From [Eubacterium] siraeum (GTDB lineage Bacteria; Bacillota; Clostridia; Oscillospirales; Ruminococcaceae), in the NCBI GenBank assembly GCA_025150425.1, contig CP102281.1:248001-312000 (forward strand): a stretch of 64,000 bases of DNA, read 5' to 3'. Below are positions 18,219-29,900 of the stretch, piece by piece. The notes beneath the pieces were generated by a model. That model ran no database searches, was not told the origin of the DNA, and saw only the letters and a program-made list of their open reading frames with translations. Every line of letters begins with the position of its first letter. The stretch's first letter is position 1. The translations under genes and the position numbers were made by a program.

Positions 18219-18227
18219 GCTAAACAA

Positions 18228-18895
18228 AAATCGGTTTCTGCTTGTTTCGCATCCGCACTGCCACACTTGCCTTGCACCAACGCCCTTGCCTCCCTTGTCA
18301 AAGGGAGGTGGCTTGACGGCAAGGCACAAGCCTTGATATTGTTGCTTTCTGTTTATGACACGTCCGCCTTTTTATTCACTAAACTTTTCTGCCGTCAAGA
18401 CGTAGGGATTGTCACTCCACCAACCTTTCCAAAACCGCACTATCCCCCTCGCTTTTCGTAGGGTGAGCGTCTGTGTGTACTTGTACGGCTTCATATTTGC
18501 ACTATCCCACTCGCTTTTCGTAGGGGAGCGGGCTTGCCCCTCCCGTTGCACCAATCCTTGTTGTTTCCACTAATCTTTGCAAAAGAACACTTATCACTTG
18601 CCTTGCTCGCTCCTCCCGTTGCACCGAGCCTCTCAATCCCCACAACCTTCTCAAAAGCACATCAACCGCTTCGCACCACGTCCTTGCCTCCCCTCGAAAA
18701 AGGGGAGGTGGCACGGCTGTAGAGGTTTTTCAGCTTGCTGTACAGTATTCAGATAGTCCTGCTTTTACGATTCTGAAACTATCCCGAGCCGTGACGGTGG
18801 GGATTGCTCCCTATCCGCACCAACCCTCCCAAACCCGCACTATCCCACGAAAACCGCCAACACCCTCGCCTCCTTAAAAGCATACAGACTAAACT
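18228..18895. repeat. Mosaic intergenic repeat block A
   Basis: No gene. The block is built from modules that recur elsewhere in the window: a CCTCCCTTGTCAAAGGGAGG palindrome (about 18289-18308), an CGCTTTTCGTAGGG module seen twice (about 18450 and 18513), one 73-base unit with AAGAACACTTATCACTTG, and a 130-base module (about 18683-18815) containing CCCCTCGAAAAAGGGG. The stretch from about 18418 to 18690 is an inverted copy of 22936-23285, and the 130-base module is an inverted copy of about 22450-22580. Short open frames rich in Pro, Leu and Ser here are by-products. Confidence 0.75.
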
Positions 18896-18931
18896 AAAAA
18901 CCGCTCCCGTAACACTCCGGGAGCGGTTTAA
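18896..18931 (-). terminator. Intrinsic terminator of leuS
   Basis: CCGCTCCCG (18901-18909) pairs with CGGGAGCGG (18918-18926), extended by AA/TT, with TTTTTAGTTT following on the minus strand. It lies 21 bases after the leuS stop. Confidence 0.85.
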
Positions 18932-18951
18932 CTGTATTCTGTTGTGACTTA

Positions 18952-21357
18952 TCAGTTAGCAACGATGTTTACGAGCTTGCCGGGAACAACTATCTCCTTG
19001 CGGATCGTCTTGCCCTCAAGCGACTGTGCGATAGCTTCCTTTGCCATCTTCAGCAGCTCGTCCTTGTCGGCGGCTGTAGGAACGTTTATACGAGCCTTTA
19101 TCTTACCGCAGAGCTGAACTACTATCTCAACGGTGCTGTCAACGCAGAGTGCCTCATCGTATGTTACCCACTGCGCTTCGTTCAGTATGCCGTAGCCGAG
19201 CGAATTGTACATTTCCTCGGTGATGTGGGGAGCAAAGGGATTCAAGAGTATCAGCAGCGATTTCATCTCGGCATCGTTAATCTTGCCGTTTGCGGTAATC
19301 TCGTTGATAAGCGACATCATAGCGGCGATAGCCGTGTTGAATCTCATCTTCTCAATATCTTCGCTGACCTTCTTTATCGTCTTGTGCATTGATGTTCTTA
19401 ACTCATCTGAGTATTCATCGCCACGGACAAGCATATTCTGAAGATTCCATACACGGTCAAGGAAACGCTTACAGCCCTTCATACTGCTGTCGTTCCAGGG
19501 AGCAGCCTGCTCATAGTCGCCCATGAACAGAACGTATACACGAAGAACGTCTGCGCCGTATACGTCAACAACGTCATTCGGGTCGATTACGTTGCCTCTT
19601 GACTTGCTCATCTTCTCGCCGTCAGGACCTAAGATAAGACCCTGTGCAGTACGCTTTGCATAAGGCTCGGGAGTGGGAACTTCGCCTATATCGTAAAGGA
19701 ACTTGTGCCAGAAACGTGAGTAGATCATATGACGGGTAACATGCTCCATACCGCCGTTGTACCAGTCAACAGGAAGCCAGTATTTGAGCGCTTCCTGTGA
19801 AGCAAATTCCTTGTCGTTGTTGGGGTCGCAGTAACGCAGGAAGTACCAGCTTGAGCCTGCCCACTGGGGCATTGTATCTGTTTCTCTGCGTGCATCCTTG
19901 CCGCACTTGGGGCATTTGCAGTGTACGAATGAATCTATCTTTGCAAGCGGGCTTTCGCCGTCCTGACCGGGCTGGAAGTTCTCAACGGGAGGAAGCTCCA
20001 GAGGCAGTTCCTCATAAGGTACGGGAACAATTCCGCAGTCTGGGCAGTGTACTATCGGGATAGGTTCGCCCCAGTATCTCTGACGGTTGAACGCCCAGTC
20101 CTTCATCTTGTACTGTACGCCCTTTTCGCCGCAACCGAGCTTTGCAAGTACGCCGAGCATCTTTTCGATAGCGTCCTTCTTGTTCGTAATGCCGTTCAGC
20201 TCGCCCGAATTCACCATCTCGCCGTCGCCCGTGTAGGCTTCCTTCGAGATGTCGCCGCCCTTGATAACCTCGATTATATCAATGCCGAACTTCTTTGCAA
20301 ATTCATAGTCACGGGTATCGTGAGCAGGAACCGCCATTATAGCGCCCGTGCCGTATCCCATCATTACATAGTCGGAAATGTATATCGGAATTTCCTTGCC
20401 GGTAACGGGGTTTACACCGGTAAGACCGTCTATCTTTACGCCCGTCTTGTCCTTGACAAGCTGTGTTCTTTCAAATTCGCTCTTCTTACTGCATTCAGCC
20501 TTGTAAGCGTCAAGATCGGCAATGTTCTTTATAGAATCCCTGTACTTCTTGATTATAGGGTGTTCGGGAGCAATAACCATGAATGTTACGCCGTAGAGCG
20601 TGTCGGGACGGGTCGTGTAGATGCGGAGCTTCTCGCCGTTTTCCTTGATGGAGAAGTTGACGAAAGCGCCTGTAGACTTGCCTATCCAGTTCTCCTGCTG
20701 GAGCTTTACGTTAGGCAGATAGTCGACCGTTTCAAGTCCCTGTAACAGCTTGTCAGCATATTCGGTGATACGCAGGTACCATACTTCCTTGGTCTTCTGC
20801 ACTATCTCACTGTGGCAGATGTCGCAGTGACCGCCCTGTGAGTCCTCGTTTGAGAGTACGACCTTACAGCTCGGGCAGTAGTTTACGAGCGTCTTATCCC
20901 TGAATACAAGGCCATGCTCGAACATCTTGAGGAATATCCACTGAGTCCACTTGTAGTAACGCTCTTCGGTGGTGTCGATGACCCTTGACCAGTCGAACGA
21001 GAAGCCGACACGCTTGAGCTGGCTGGTAAATTTTACTATGTTGTTATCGGTGACCTTACGGGGATGAACGCCGGTCTTGATGGCGGTGTTCTCGGTGGGC
21101 AGACCGTAAGCGTCAAAGCCAATCGGGAACAGTACGTTGTAGCCCTGAAGCCTTCTCTTGCGGCTGACTACCTCAAGGCCGGAATAAGCCTTGATATGAC
21201 CTACGTGCATACCTGCGCCGGAGGGGTAGGGGAACTCTACGAGAGCGTAGAATTTCGGCTTGGTACTGCCGTTTTCAGCCTTGAATGTCTGATGCTCGTC
21301 CCAGTATTTCTGCCACTTACTTTCTATGGCAGAAAAGTCATATTTTTTCTCTTCCAT
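18952..21357 (-). CDS. leuS: Leucyl-tRNA synthetase
   Basis: An 801-residue class I aminoacyl-tRNA synthetase that charges tRNA-Leu. The HIGH motif appears as HVGH (51-54, YPSGAGMHVGH), a zinc-binding Cys pair cluster lies at CPSCK...CDIC (about 165-185), the CP1 editing domain contains TTRPDTLYG and the KMSKS loop is in DGEKMSKSRGN. Length is normal for the bacterial type. AAAGGA lies 11 bases upstream of ATG 21357. No T-box leader was found upstream, although many Firmicutes synthetase genes have one. The gene stands alone between two blocks of mosaic repeats. Confidence 0.97.
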   Translation of the reverse strand: MEEKKYDFSAIESKWQKYWDEHQTFKAENGSTKPKFYALVEFPYPSGAGMHVGHIKAYSGLEVVSRKRRLQGYNVLFPIGFDAYGLPTENTAIKTGVHPRKVTDNNIVKFTSQLKRVGFSFDWSRVIDTTEERYYKWTQWIFLKMFEHGLVFRDKTLVNYCPSCKVVLSNEDSQGGHCDICHSEIVQKTKEVWYLRITEYADKLLQGLETVDYLPNVKLQQENWIGKSTGAFVNFSIKENGEKLRIYTTRPDTLYGVTFMVIAPEHPIIKKYRDSIKNIADLDAYKAECSKKSEFERTQLVKDKTGVKIDGLTGVNPVTGKEIPIYISDYVMMGYGTGAIMAVPAHDTRDYEFAKKFGIDIIEVIKGGDISKEAYTGDGEMVNSGELNGITNKKDAIEKMLGVLAKLGCGEKGVQYKMKDWAFNRQRYWGEPIPIVHCPDCGIVPVPYEELPLELPPVENFQPGQDGESPLAKIDSFVHCKCPKCGKDARRETDTMPQWAGSSWYFLRYCDPNNDKEFASQEALKYWLPVDWYNGGMEHVTRHMIYSRFWHKFLYDIGEVPTPEPYAKRTAQGLILGPDGEKMSKSRGNVIDPNDVVDVYGADVLRVYVLFMGDYEQAAPWNDSSMKGCKRFLDRVWNLQNMLVRGDEYSDELRTSMHKTIKKVSEDIEKMRFNTAIAAMMSLINEITANGKINDAEMKSLLILLNPFAPHITEEMYNSLGYGILNEAQWVTYDEALCVDSTVEIVVQLCGKIKARINVPTAADKDELLKMAKEAIAQSLEGKTIRKEIVVPGKLVNIVAN

Positions 21358-21414
21358 TTTGCGAGTTGTCCTTTCATACGCCCGATATGGCGGTATAATT
21401 CAATTTCAACCTTT

Positions 21415-21444
21415 ATTATAATACAAAAACGGCTGTTCTGTCAA
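21415..21444 (-). promoter_or_regulatory. leuS promoter
   Basis: On the minus strand TTGACA (21439-21444), an 18-base spacer and TATAAT (21415-21420), about 58 bases upstream of the leuS ATG. Confidence 0.75.
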
Positions 21445-21489
21445 GTAAAGCGGCAAGTAAAGCGGCGACAGTAAATAAATGTAAAATAA

Positions 21490-22105
21490 AGGTGAAATAT
21501 GTAATTCACAGCGTGATGATTTATGATGAACCGGTTTTTACGTCGGAGAGGGCGTAAACCGTTATGTTATCGGGGGTGACGGCAGATTGACGCAAGAATA
21601 ACCGAATGATGAATTTTGATGATTTTAGATTTTCCCGATACGAAGGGAGAGATATTGCAAAAACTTGAAAATTATGGGATGCTTTGGGGGCGGATGGCTT
21701 CGGGTGGATAATGCGGTTCGGCTTATCAGTGATAATGTCAAATATATATGATTGCTGTATATCGGATTGCTGATAGTTGAATTGAAAGTGTCACGAAATG
21801 AGTGGAAGAAAGGGAAATCGCAGAGGGTGGGATAACGGAAACAAAAGGAAGTCGGAGAATAATGTTGCACTTGCAATATAATTTGTACGAATAATTTTAA
21901 GGCACGATATAATTTTTTATATAATGAGTTGCGAATATTGAGCTTGAATTTAACGAACGGAGGGGGGAGGAAAGGAAATCGAAGAGGGTCGGACTTATAG
22001 TTCAAGATGGAAAATCAAGGGAGGGGGGATGATGCTATGCCGACAATATAATTAACGGCAAAATTAAAATTAGCTGTAATTAGTATATTGAATAAGAAAG
22101 ATAGA
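21490..22105. other. Intergenic stretch without recognisable gene
   Basis: No supported gene. A minus-strand frame of 126 codons (21625-22005) has no ribosome site and an Ile/Phe/Pro/Ser composition unlike a protein. Two stretches (about 21795-21835 and 21955-21995) share a degenerate motif around GGAAATCG.AGAGGGT, so old duplication is possible. Confidence 0.5.
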
Positions 22106-22109
22106 TGCG

Positions 22110-23290
22110 AAGTTAGCAGTATTCGGTGCAACGGGGGCAAGCAAGGCAAGTGATAAGTGTTCTTTTGCAAAGATTAGTGGAAACAACAAGGATTGGTGCG
22201 GATAGGGAGCAATCCCTCCGGTAGTCGCCCGAATTTTTTCGGGCGACAGCACCTCACCTTTGACAAGGGAGGCAAGGACGTGGTGCGGGGCAAGGGATAG
22301 TGCGGTTTTGAAAAAGGTTGGTGGAGTGACAATCCCTCCGGTAGTCGCCTGAATTATTTCGGGTGACAGCACCTCACCTTTGACAAGGGAGGCAAGGACG
22401 TGGTGCGGAGCAAGGGATAGTGCGGAAAATCTCATTGATGGTGCGGATGGGGAGCAATCCCCACCGTCACGGCTCGGAATAGTTTCAGAATCGTAAAAGC
22501 AGGACTATCTGAATACTGTACAGCAAGCCGAAAAACCTCTACAGCCGTGCCACCTCCCCTTTTTCGAGGGGAGGCAAGGACGTGGTGCTGAGCAAGGGAT
22601 AGTGCGGATACGAAGCCGTACAAGCACACGCAGACGCTCGCCCTACGAAAAGTGGGTGGGATAGTGCGGTTTTGGAAAGGTTGGTGGGTGTAAAGCAATC
22701 CCTCCGTCTTGACGGCAGACCGACTTAGTAATTATAAAAGTCGGATATATCCCCAAAAAACGCTGTAAAATTTAGGCTTGTGCCTTGCCGTCAATCCACC
22801 TTCCTTTGACAAGGGAGGCAAGTTTAGTGCTGGGGATACTGCGGAAAATCTCATTGATGGTGCGGATAGGGAGCAATCCCTCCGGTAGTCGCCCGAATTT
22901 TTTCGGGCGACAGCACCTCACCTTTGACAAGGGAGGCAAGGACGTGGTGCGGGGCGAAGCGGTTGATGTGCTTTTGAGAAGGTTGTGGGGATTGAGAGGC
23001 TCGGTGTAACGGGAGGAGCGAGCAAGGCAAGTGATAAGTGTTCTTTTGCAAAGATTAGTGGAAACAACAAGGATTGGTGCAACGGGAGGGGCAAGCAAGG
23101 CGAGTGATAAGTGTTCTTTTGCAAAGATTAGTGGAAACAACAAGGATTGGTGCAACGGGAGGGGCAAGCCCGCTCCCCTACGAAAAGCGAGTGGGATAGT
23201 GCAAATATGAAGCCGTACAAGTACACACAGACGCTCGCCCTACGAAAAGTGGGTGGGATAGTGCGGTTTTGGGAGGGTTGGTGTCAGTGC
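22110..23290. repeat. Mosaic intergenic repeat block B
   Basis: About 1.2 kb without a gene, assembled from repeated modules. A roughly 95-base module with a GTCGCCCGAA/TTCGGGCGAC hairpin occurs three times (stems at 22224-22247, 22344-22367 and 22888-22911); the middle copy has changes that keep the stem through G-U pairs. A 73-base unit is present in two tandem copies (23003-23075, 23076-23148), partly at 22125-22195, and inverted in block A. The module GACAAGGGAGGCAAGG recurs at the 3' side of each hairpin unit. The 22936-23285 part is an inverted partner of 18418-18690. Open frames here repeat the same Pro/Leu/Ser phrases and are not genes. Confidence 0.8.
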
Positions 23291-23522
23291 TGTTGTACAG
23301 ATAAAGTCACGAAAATATTAACTCCTTGTCGGTGCGGAAAATGTTTTAGGCGGTGCTTGGCGATATATTTCACTTGAACGGTGGCTGTAGGGTGCAGTTT
23401 TTTTGTATTATGTGCCGCATTTATGACCGTTTGCGCCGTTATAACAACCGTTCGTGCCAAAAAGTTGAAAATTAAAAGCAAATGAGTTATGATATAATTA
23501 TAAAATTATAAGGGGGAGAGGT

Positions 23523-23879
23523 ATGCTCATCTGCGTTTACGATACCGCAAACGAGGCGGAGATACTGAAAGCGAAAATAACACAAATCGCAACGGCGGCA
23601 TATCGAAGAATTGCCTACAGGGTATGTCAGAGGTATGAGAGCTTTGCGACGGAGTGTAAGACGGCTGACCTTATAATCGTGCTTGCCGACGGAGCGGACG
23701 GTATGGAGGGTGTTATTGCGGCGAAGAATGCCGATAGGGATACGCCTGTCATATGGCTGTCGGACGATGAGGGATTCGGGGCGCAGTCATACAGGCTTGG
23801 CTGTACCTATTTCCACAAGAAGCCGATACCGCTTGAAAAGCTGAAGGAGGCACTGTATAAGTGCAGGTGCATGGCGTAA
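23523..23879 (+). CDS. Stand-alone degenerate receiver-like protein
   Basis: A 118-residue protein with the receiver-domain outline: LIIVLADGADGMEG at the acceptor position, TPVIWLSDDEGFG at the Thr/Ser switch and GCTYFHKKPIPLEKLKEAL with the conserved Lys-Pro. The paired acidic residues expected after the first strand are missing (MLICVYDTANEAE), and there is no output domain, so it may be a pseudo-receiver that signals without normal phosphorylation. Assignment rests on pattern alone. AAGGGGGAGAGGT precedes the ATG. It ends 28 bases before the 4432-residue secreted protein, so the two are probably cotranscribed. Confidence 0.55.
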   Translation: MLICVYDTANEAEILKAKITQIATAAYRRIAYRVCQRYESFATECKTADLIIVLADGADGMEGVIAAKNADRDTPVIWLSDDEGFGAQSYRLGCTYFHKKPIPLEKLKEALYKCRCMA

Positions 23880-23907
23880 GCACGGGTAAATCTACAGGAG
23901 GAAAAAC

Positions 23908-26900
23908 ATGAAGAAAAAATTTGTACGGCTCATAAGTGCGGTGCTGTCTGCGGCAATGACGTTGACGGCTGTACCGTTATCGGCATTTGCCGAGGGCGAG
24001 GCGCATACGCATGACGGCGAGAGCAATGTCATCACGACACCGCTTGATTTCAGAGAAAAGACGGCGGACGAAAACGGTGTCGGCTGGAGCTGGGATTATG
24101 ACACAAAGACGCTGACGCTTGACGGAGTGAACATTCAGGCGACAACAGAAGAGAATATGATGAGCGTCGTAACAGTCCCCGACGGTACGAAAATAGTGCT
24201 GAACGGTGAAAACACTATCGTACAGACGAACACCGATGACAGCGATACATACGTTCTCAGTGCCGTAAATACGGATACTACTAACTGTGACGGCACAATG
24301 ACGATCAGCGGCAACGGTGTGCTGAATGCAGAGAACCGCTCTACAGACAGTATGGCACGCTCTCTCGGCGGATCAATAATCCTGAACGGCGGTACAGTAA
24401 ACGCAACAGGTACTGTAAAGACAAATTCGCTTGAAATACATAATGACGGTGTGCTGAACGCAAATGCGACAACTGCATCTTTTGAGGGTGTGGCTGTCAA
24501 TGTCAGCCGTGGCATTACTGTTGACGGCAACGGCAGTCTTACTGCAGTAGGTTGTGCTAATGAATCTACGTTAAACAGTGCAATATTGCTTACCAGTAAT
24601 TTCGACAAAATTTCCGTCAGCGAAAACGGCAGTATTACTGTGCCTGAAGGCAATGCAGCAAGAGTCGGAATATACTACAGCGGAAACAACGGCGACGGAA
24701 TGGATGCCGAAATAAGCGGCGGTAAGGTCACTGCTTACGGTGCTAAGTATGGCATTTACAAAGTAAACCTTATAATGAGCGGTACAGGCTCGGTTTACAC
24801 TACGGGCGGTTCATACGCTATCGGACAAACTTCGCCGGAAATAGACATGGATGAATTAATAGTAAGGGGTTCTGCCGATTTCAAGGCTGAGGAAAGTGCT
24901 GTGACAGGCGAGGTCGAGCTTAAGGACGGCTATTATGAGATTGGCGGAGCAGACGCTAAGACGGTAGTTATAAAGCCTGATACTTCTCCCCGTATAATAC
25001 TCGGAAAGCAGACAGGAATATTCAAGACGGAAGAGTATGAAATAATTGAAGGCATGACTGATACCAAGCTCAAGGGTACGGTTTACTTTGATATTACTCT
25101 GAAGAATATGAGCGATGAAGAGTTTGCAGACGCAAGAGGCTATTTCGGCGGCGATGAACCCGATTTATCAGCAAGCATAATCAAGACCGATTACGGCTGG
25201 GTGTGCATGGTCTGCGATACCGAGTTTTCGGTTACATACGACACTGATAATACTCTTACAATAAAGTGCGGAGATATTGTATCCAATACCGTTCAGGTAA
25301 AGTCGAATGCAAACCGTTTCAACAAGGTTACACAGGGTGACAACACAAACAGAACGGTTTTCTATACAAACACTTCGCAGGAAGAGAAGGACAATTACAA
25401 GCTTGTAAGCACCTATACGGTTGACAGTGAAAGCATAAGCTATAACTGGTACAGTACGAACAGTGCATACAGTGCAGATGAGCTCGGTGCGGCAGTATCC
25501 GGAAGCAACGGCGAATTCAAGCTTGCGGATAATATTCCTGCCGGAAATTATGTTCTGTATTGCGATATAACCTATTCAGACGGTGACAGCACAGAAACTG
25601 TTACAGAAAAATTTACATTTACATATAAAGAATGTGCACATGAAAACGGTTATTCCGACGGTAAATGCACAAACTGCGGAGCGTTATGTGATCACAGCAA
25701 TATTGATATTGACACGGGTAAGTGTAACGAGTGTGCGCATCAGTTTGTTGCTACGATCAGCACAGACGGCAGTGCGCCGACAGGCTATGACACGCTCGCA
25801 GACTGCCTTGACAGCATTACTGCCGATACCGGAAACTATGTTAAGATCTATCAGGATATCGGCGATGCATCGGCAACTGCAGCTTTAGATACTATAGATG
25901 TAAATCACAATGTTATGATCGACCTTAACGGTCGCAAGCTGAACAATATCAAGCTTGGGGTCAACAAAGACGTCACACTTACATTAACCGGCACAGCGGG
26001 CAGTTATGTTAAGCAGGTGTATGTTCGCAAAGGCGGATCATTCATAATTGACAGCGTTGCAAATGTAGAATTTGATACAATTTTTGTTGAGGCAGGTGCA
26101 GGGCTTGCTGTAAACGATGGTGCAAAAGTAACTACAGCGTCTTTGACTGTGAAGGCATCCGTGAATGATGACGGAACTACAACGACATCTGTAAAGCTTG
26201 CTACGGGAATGAAGATAGGTGGGCTGACATATTGGCGCCAAGATGGTTCCGGATTACTGAAATTAGGCAATCTTCTTGATGTTACCCGGCAGGCACTGCA
26301 ATATGACGAAAGTGGCGAGTATCATGATCTTTATAAAGAATTTGTAAGTAAGGGTTTACCCGTTGCGCTTACTGTTGTAGAGCATACTGACGCTGACCAC
26401 AAATACGGCAGTGGAACAGGCAGGTGCGAGAAGTGCGGAAAGCCCTGCGAGCATGGCGGTGATATAAACACGGACACCGGCATCTGCTCAATCTGCGGTG
26501 CGGTTGTGTCTGTCGCAATCTATACAAGTGCAGACGGAAACTTATCATCTTATTTAGATGCCGATGAGCTTCACTCTTTACTGAATGAATACAACGGAAG
26601 CGGCACGATAAAGCTGTTTAAGGATTATTCTAAACCAAGCGCTCAGTATGACTTATACGGAGAGCTTACAATTGACGTAAACGGACGCCAATTTAATATC
26701 CGGAGTATTACTCCTTGCAAAAACGGAAAGCTTACGATCAAAAACAGCGGCAATCCGGTTATGCTCGGTTGTAATGTATATCCGACAAACGACGCTTCAT
26801 ACGCCGGCGGTACGCTTATAATAGACGGCGATGTAGTTTTAGACACTTCGATCTATGTATATGATTCGAGTACGGTTATATTGAAAGACGGTGCATATAC

Positions 26901-29900
26901 TGCCGGACTTTACGCAAGGGACAGCAAGACATTATATGATATGCTCGGCGAGGGTAAGGCTTTCTTCAAGACTGACGGAACTCTTTTCAATGCAAGCGTT
27001 AAGGAAATATCAAGCAGTGAAACGCTGACAGTCAAAGCTCACAGCCATACCTATGTTGACGGCAAGTGCGGCTGCGGATATGTTTGCCCTCACAGCGATG
27101 TTGACAGCAAAACGGGCAAGTGTAACGAGTGTGAATATCAGTATGCGGCTGTTATCGTAAAGGACGGGGCTGTAGCTTCTGTTTATAAGGAAACTGAGAT
27201 GGGAGCGGCTTTTGAAACGGCTGACAGTGACGCAAACACCGGCTGTACATTAAAAGTATACAAGAATTATACAGGCAGCTATACAACACTCAGCGGTAAG
27301 TTCACGCTGTGGATCGCTGAGAAAGCCAATGTAGGTACGTTAACTGTTTCGGGAGATATAACCGTTACGGGATCGGGAAAAAGTAATAGTTTTTATGGCG
27401 ATTTCGATGTAGCGAACGGCGGTAAGCTGACATTTGACGAAAACTGCGGCGCTATGGGAACTGTGTCGGTAGGTGCAGGTACATTTGACTGCTATTGTTC
27501 AATCGGCATAACACTCAATATAAACGATGCAAGCAGTGACGTAATTCTTCACGGCGGATCTTTCAGAAAAATATGCTATAACGGCGGCGGGGACAGAGCA
27601 AACGCAGAAATACTGACTTTGTTGGCTGAGAACCGTATGTTTATGAAGTATCCCAATGCTGAGCCGATAGACGGCTCAAAAACACTGTTGAAAGACGGTC
27701 TTGCAACTGTTTTTGTAGCATCACATGAAGATCACAGTTACGACAGCACAACGGGCAAGTGTACGATTTGCGGTAAGCGGTGCGGTCATACGGATGTTGA
27801 CAGCAAAACAGGTGTATGCCTTACCTGCGAATATCAGCTTACTGCGGGCGTTTCGGGCGTGGGAACAGCGAAGTATTTCGATAATATAGACGACGCTTTT
27901 ACTGCGGCATTATCGGAGGAAAACAGCGGCTGTACGCTGACATTGTATAAGCACTGCGAGATCACACAGAGCGTAGAAATCGGTCAGGCAACGGTTACTG
28001 TCGATGTGAACGGATATTCACTCGGCGGAGAGGCGGATATAAGTGTAAATAACGGTGGTGTGCTGTACCTTAAGGACAGCAGGAAAAGCACCTACTACGG
28101 ATGCATAGACGCACCTTTTAGTGTAAACGGCGGTACGCTTATAAACGGTACTGCAGACGGCGGCAGTTCAGCCGCAGATGTACTCAATTTAGTCATTAAC
28201 AGTGCTAAGTGTGTCGAAATATACGGCGGCATATTTGAGAATGTTTATATTGCACACGCAAGCGGTGTAGCTTTATACGGCGGAAGGTACAACACCATCT
28301 GCGGCGAGGAAAGCAACAGCACACCTGTAAACGATCTGCTTGCAAAGGGTTATGCATTTGCGACCTTAAACAGTGTCACACATCTCCCCGAAAGTATAGT
28401 TGACGGCAGTGCGAAGACGATCGGCGACGGACTTACAAATGTCATGGTTGTAGCGCATGAGCATAGATACAACGTGGAAACGGGCAAGTGTCCGTGCGGC
28501 GTTTGTGCGCTTGCTATATTTACCGAGACAACACAAAGCTCTGAAACTTATACATTTATTGAAAGCGAAACACAGTTTAAAAATATTGCGGAAAATGAGG
28601 CTGACGGTGTATTAAAGCTGACCGGCGATGTAGATTGTATTGTTAAGGGCATAATAATAAACGGCAATAAAACGATCGACATGAACGGTCATACGCTGAA
28701 TGTTTCGGTCGGTACCGAGGAAATAAGCGCAGTAGCGGTTTACGGAAATGTAACCTTTGAAAACAGCGGAAGCAGCCGTGCAGTTATAAACGCCACCGGC
28801 GTTTATTCCTATGGAATGGTAACTGTAAACGGAGATATTGAATTCGATACTTTTGCAATATTTGAAGACGGCGACGCTTTGATCAATGCCGGAGTATTCA
28901 AGAGCATTTATGTTCAGGGAAGAAGTGTAATTGAAATACTGGGTAGCGGTAAGGCGCTTGCAAGTGAAAGCGGAGAAATACTGAATGCAAGCGTACAACA
29001 AATATACAGAGCAGGCGATAATATGTTTGTTACGGCTCACCCGAAGCATACATACGATGATCACGGCAACTGCGCTTGCGGATATAAGTGTCTGCATGAC
29101 GGCGAGGGTCAGGTAGATGAAGACAGCGCCAACAAGGTGTGCAGTGAGTGCGGTGCGAAAATTTACGCAAAGGTAACTACTGCCGACGGAAAGGTAAAGT
29201 ATTTCGACGACATAACCGAGGGCTTACGGTATGCGGATAAGGCTGAAAACAAGGGCTGTGTTTTCACTCTTGTAACAAGCGGTAAGATCAATAGTGGGGT
29301 TACGCTATCAAGCGGTCAGTTTACGATTGCCACTGCCACAACGAATAATAATTATGTCCTCGGTCCTTACGCAGGGAAAATAACTATTGACGGTGCGGAT
29401 GTTATTGCTGAAGGCGATATGGAAATCAGGTGCAAGGTTAATGTGAAGAGCGGATCTCTTACATTACCTGAGGGCTCAAGCGCCGGATTTGATAGTATTG
29501 CTATATCAGGCGGTACCGTAACTATCAGCGAAGGCGTCAATGCTGACAGTTATGTGGGTGCTGATAATTTATTTGTAAGCGAAGACGCAACTGACGCAAA
29601 GCTTACTATAGGCGGAGGTACTTACGGCAATATCAATCTCGGACAGTTTAAATTAAAGGACGTAATCGCAAGCGGTGTGCGTGTGATAAGCTACGACAAT
29701 CCGACAGATCCGACTGCTGAGAAAACAGCAAAGGCTTTATTATACAGCGATATAGCCGAAAAAAATAATTTTGACTCCGAAAACGGAACTGTAAGCTATT
29801 ATCTGGTCACAAAGTGCGAGCATAAGAATGAGGACGGCAGTTATGCCTTTAATGACGGCGTATGCAAATACTGTAACTCTGAGTTTGCCGCAAGCGTAAG

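Noticed and set aside
20047-20745. 232-codon ORF antisense to leuS
   Set aside because: It mirrors the codon structure of leuS on the other strand, with no ribosome site and no domain.
21358-21520. T-box leader upstream of leuS
   Set aside because: No GGGTGG-ACCGCG-type T-box sequence or specifier stem was seen on the minus strand; only a plain promoter.
22070-23167. Several 65-130 codon ORFs in the repeat block
   Set aside because: All consist of the same Pro/Leu/Ser phrases from repeated modules in several frames, without ribosome sites.
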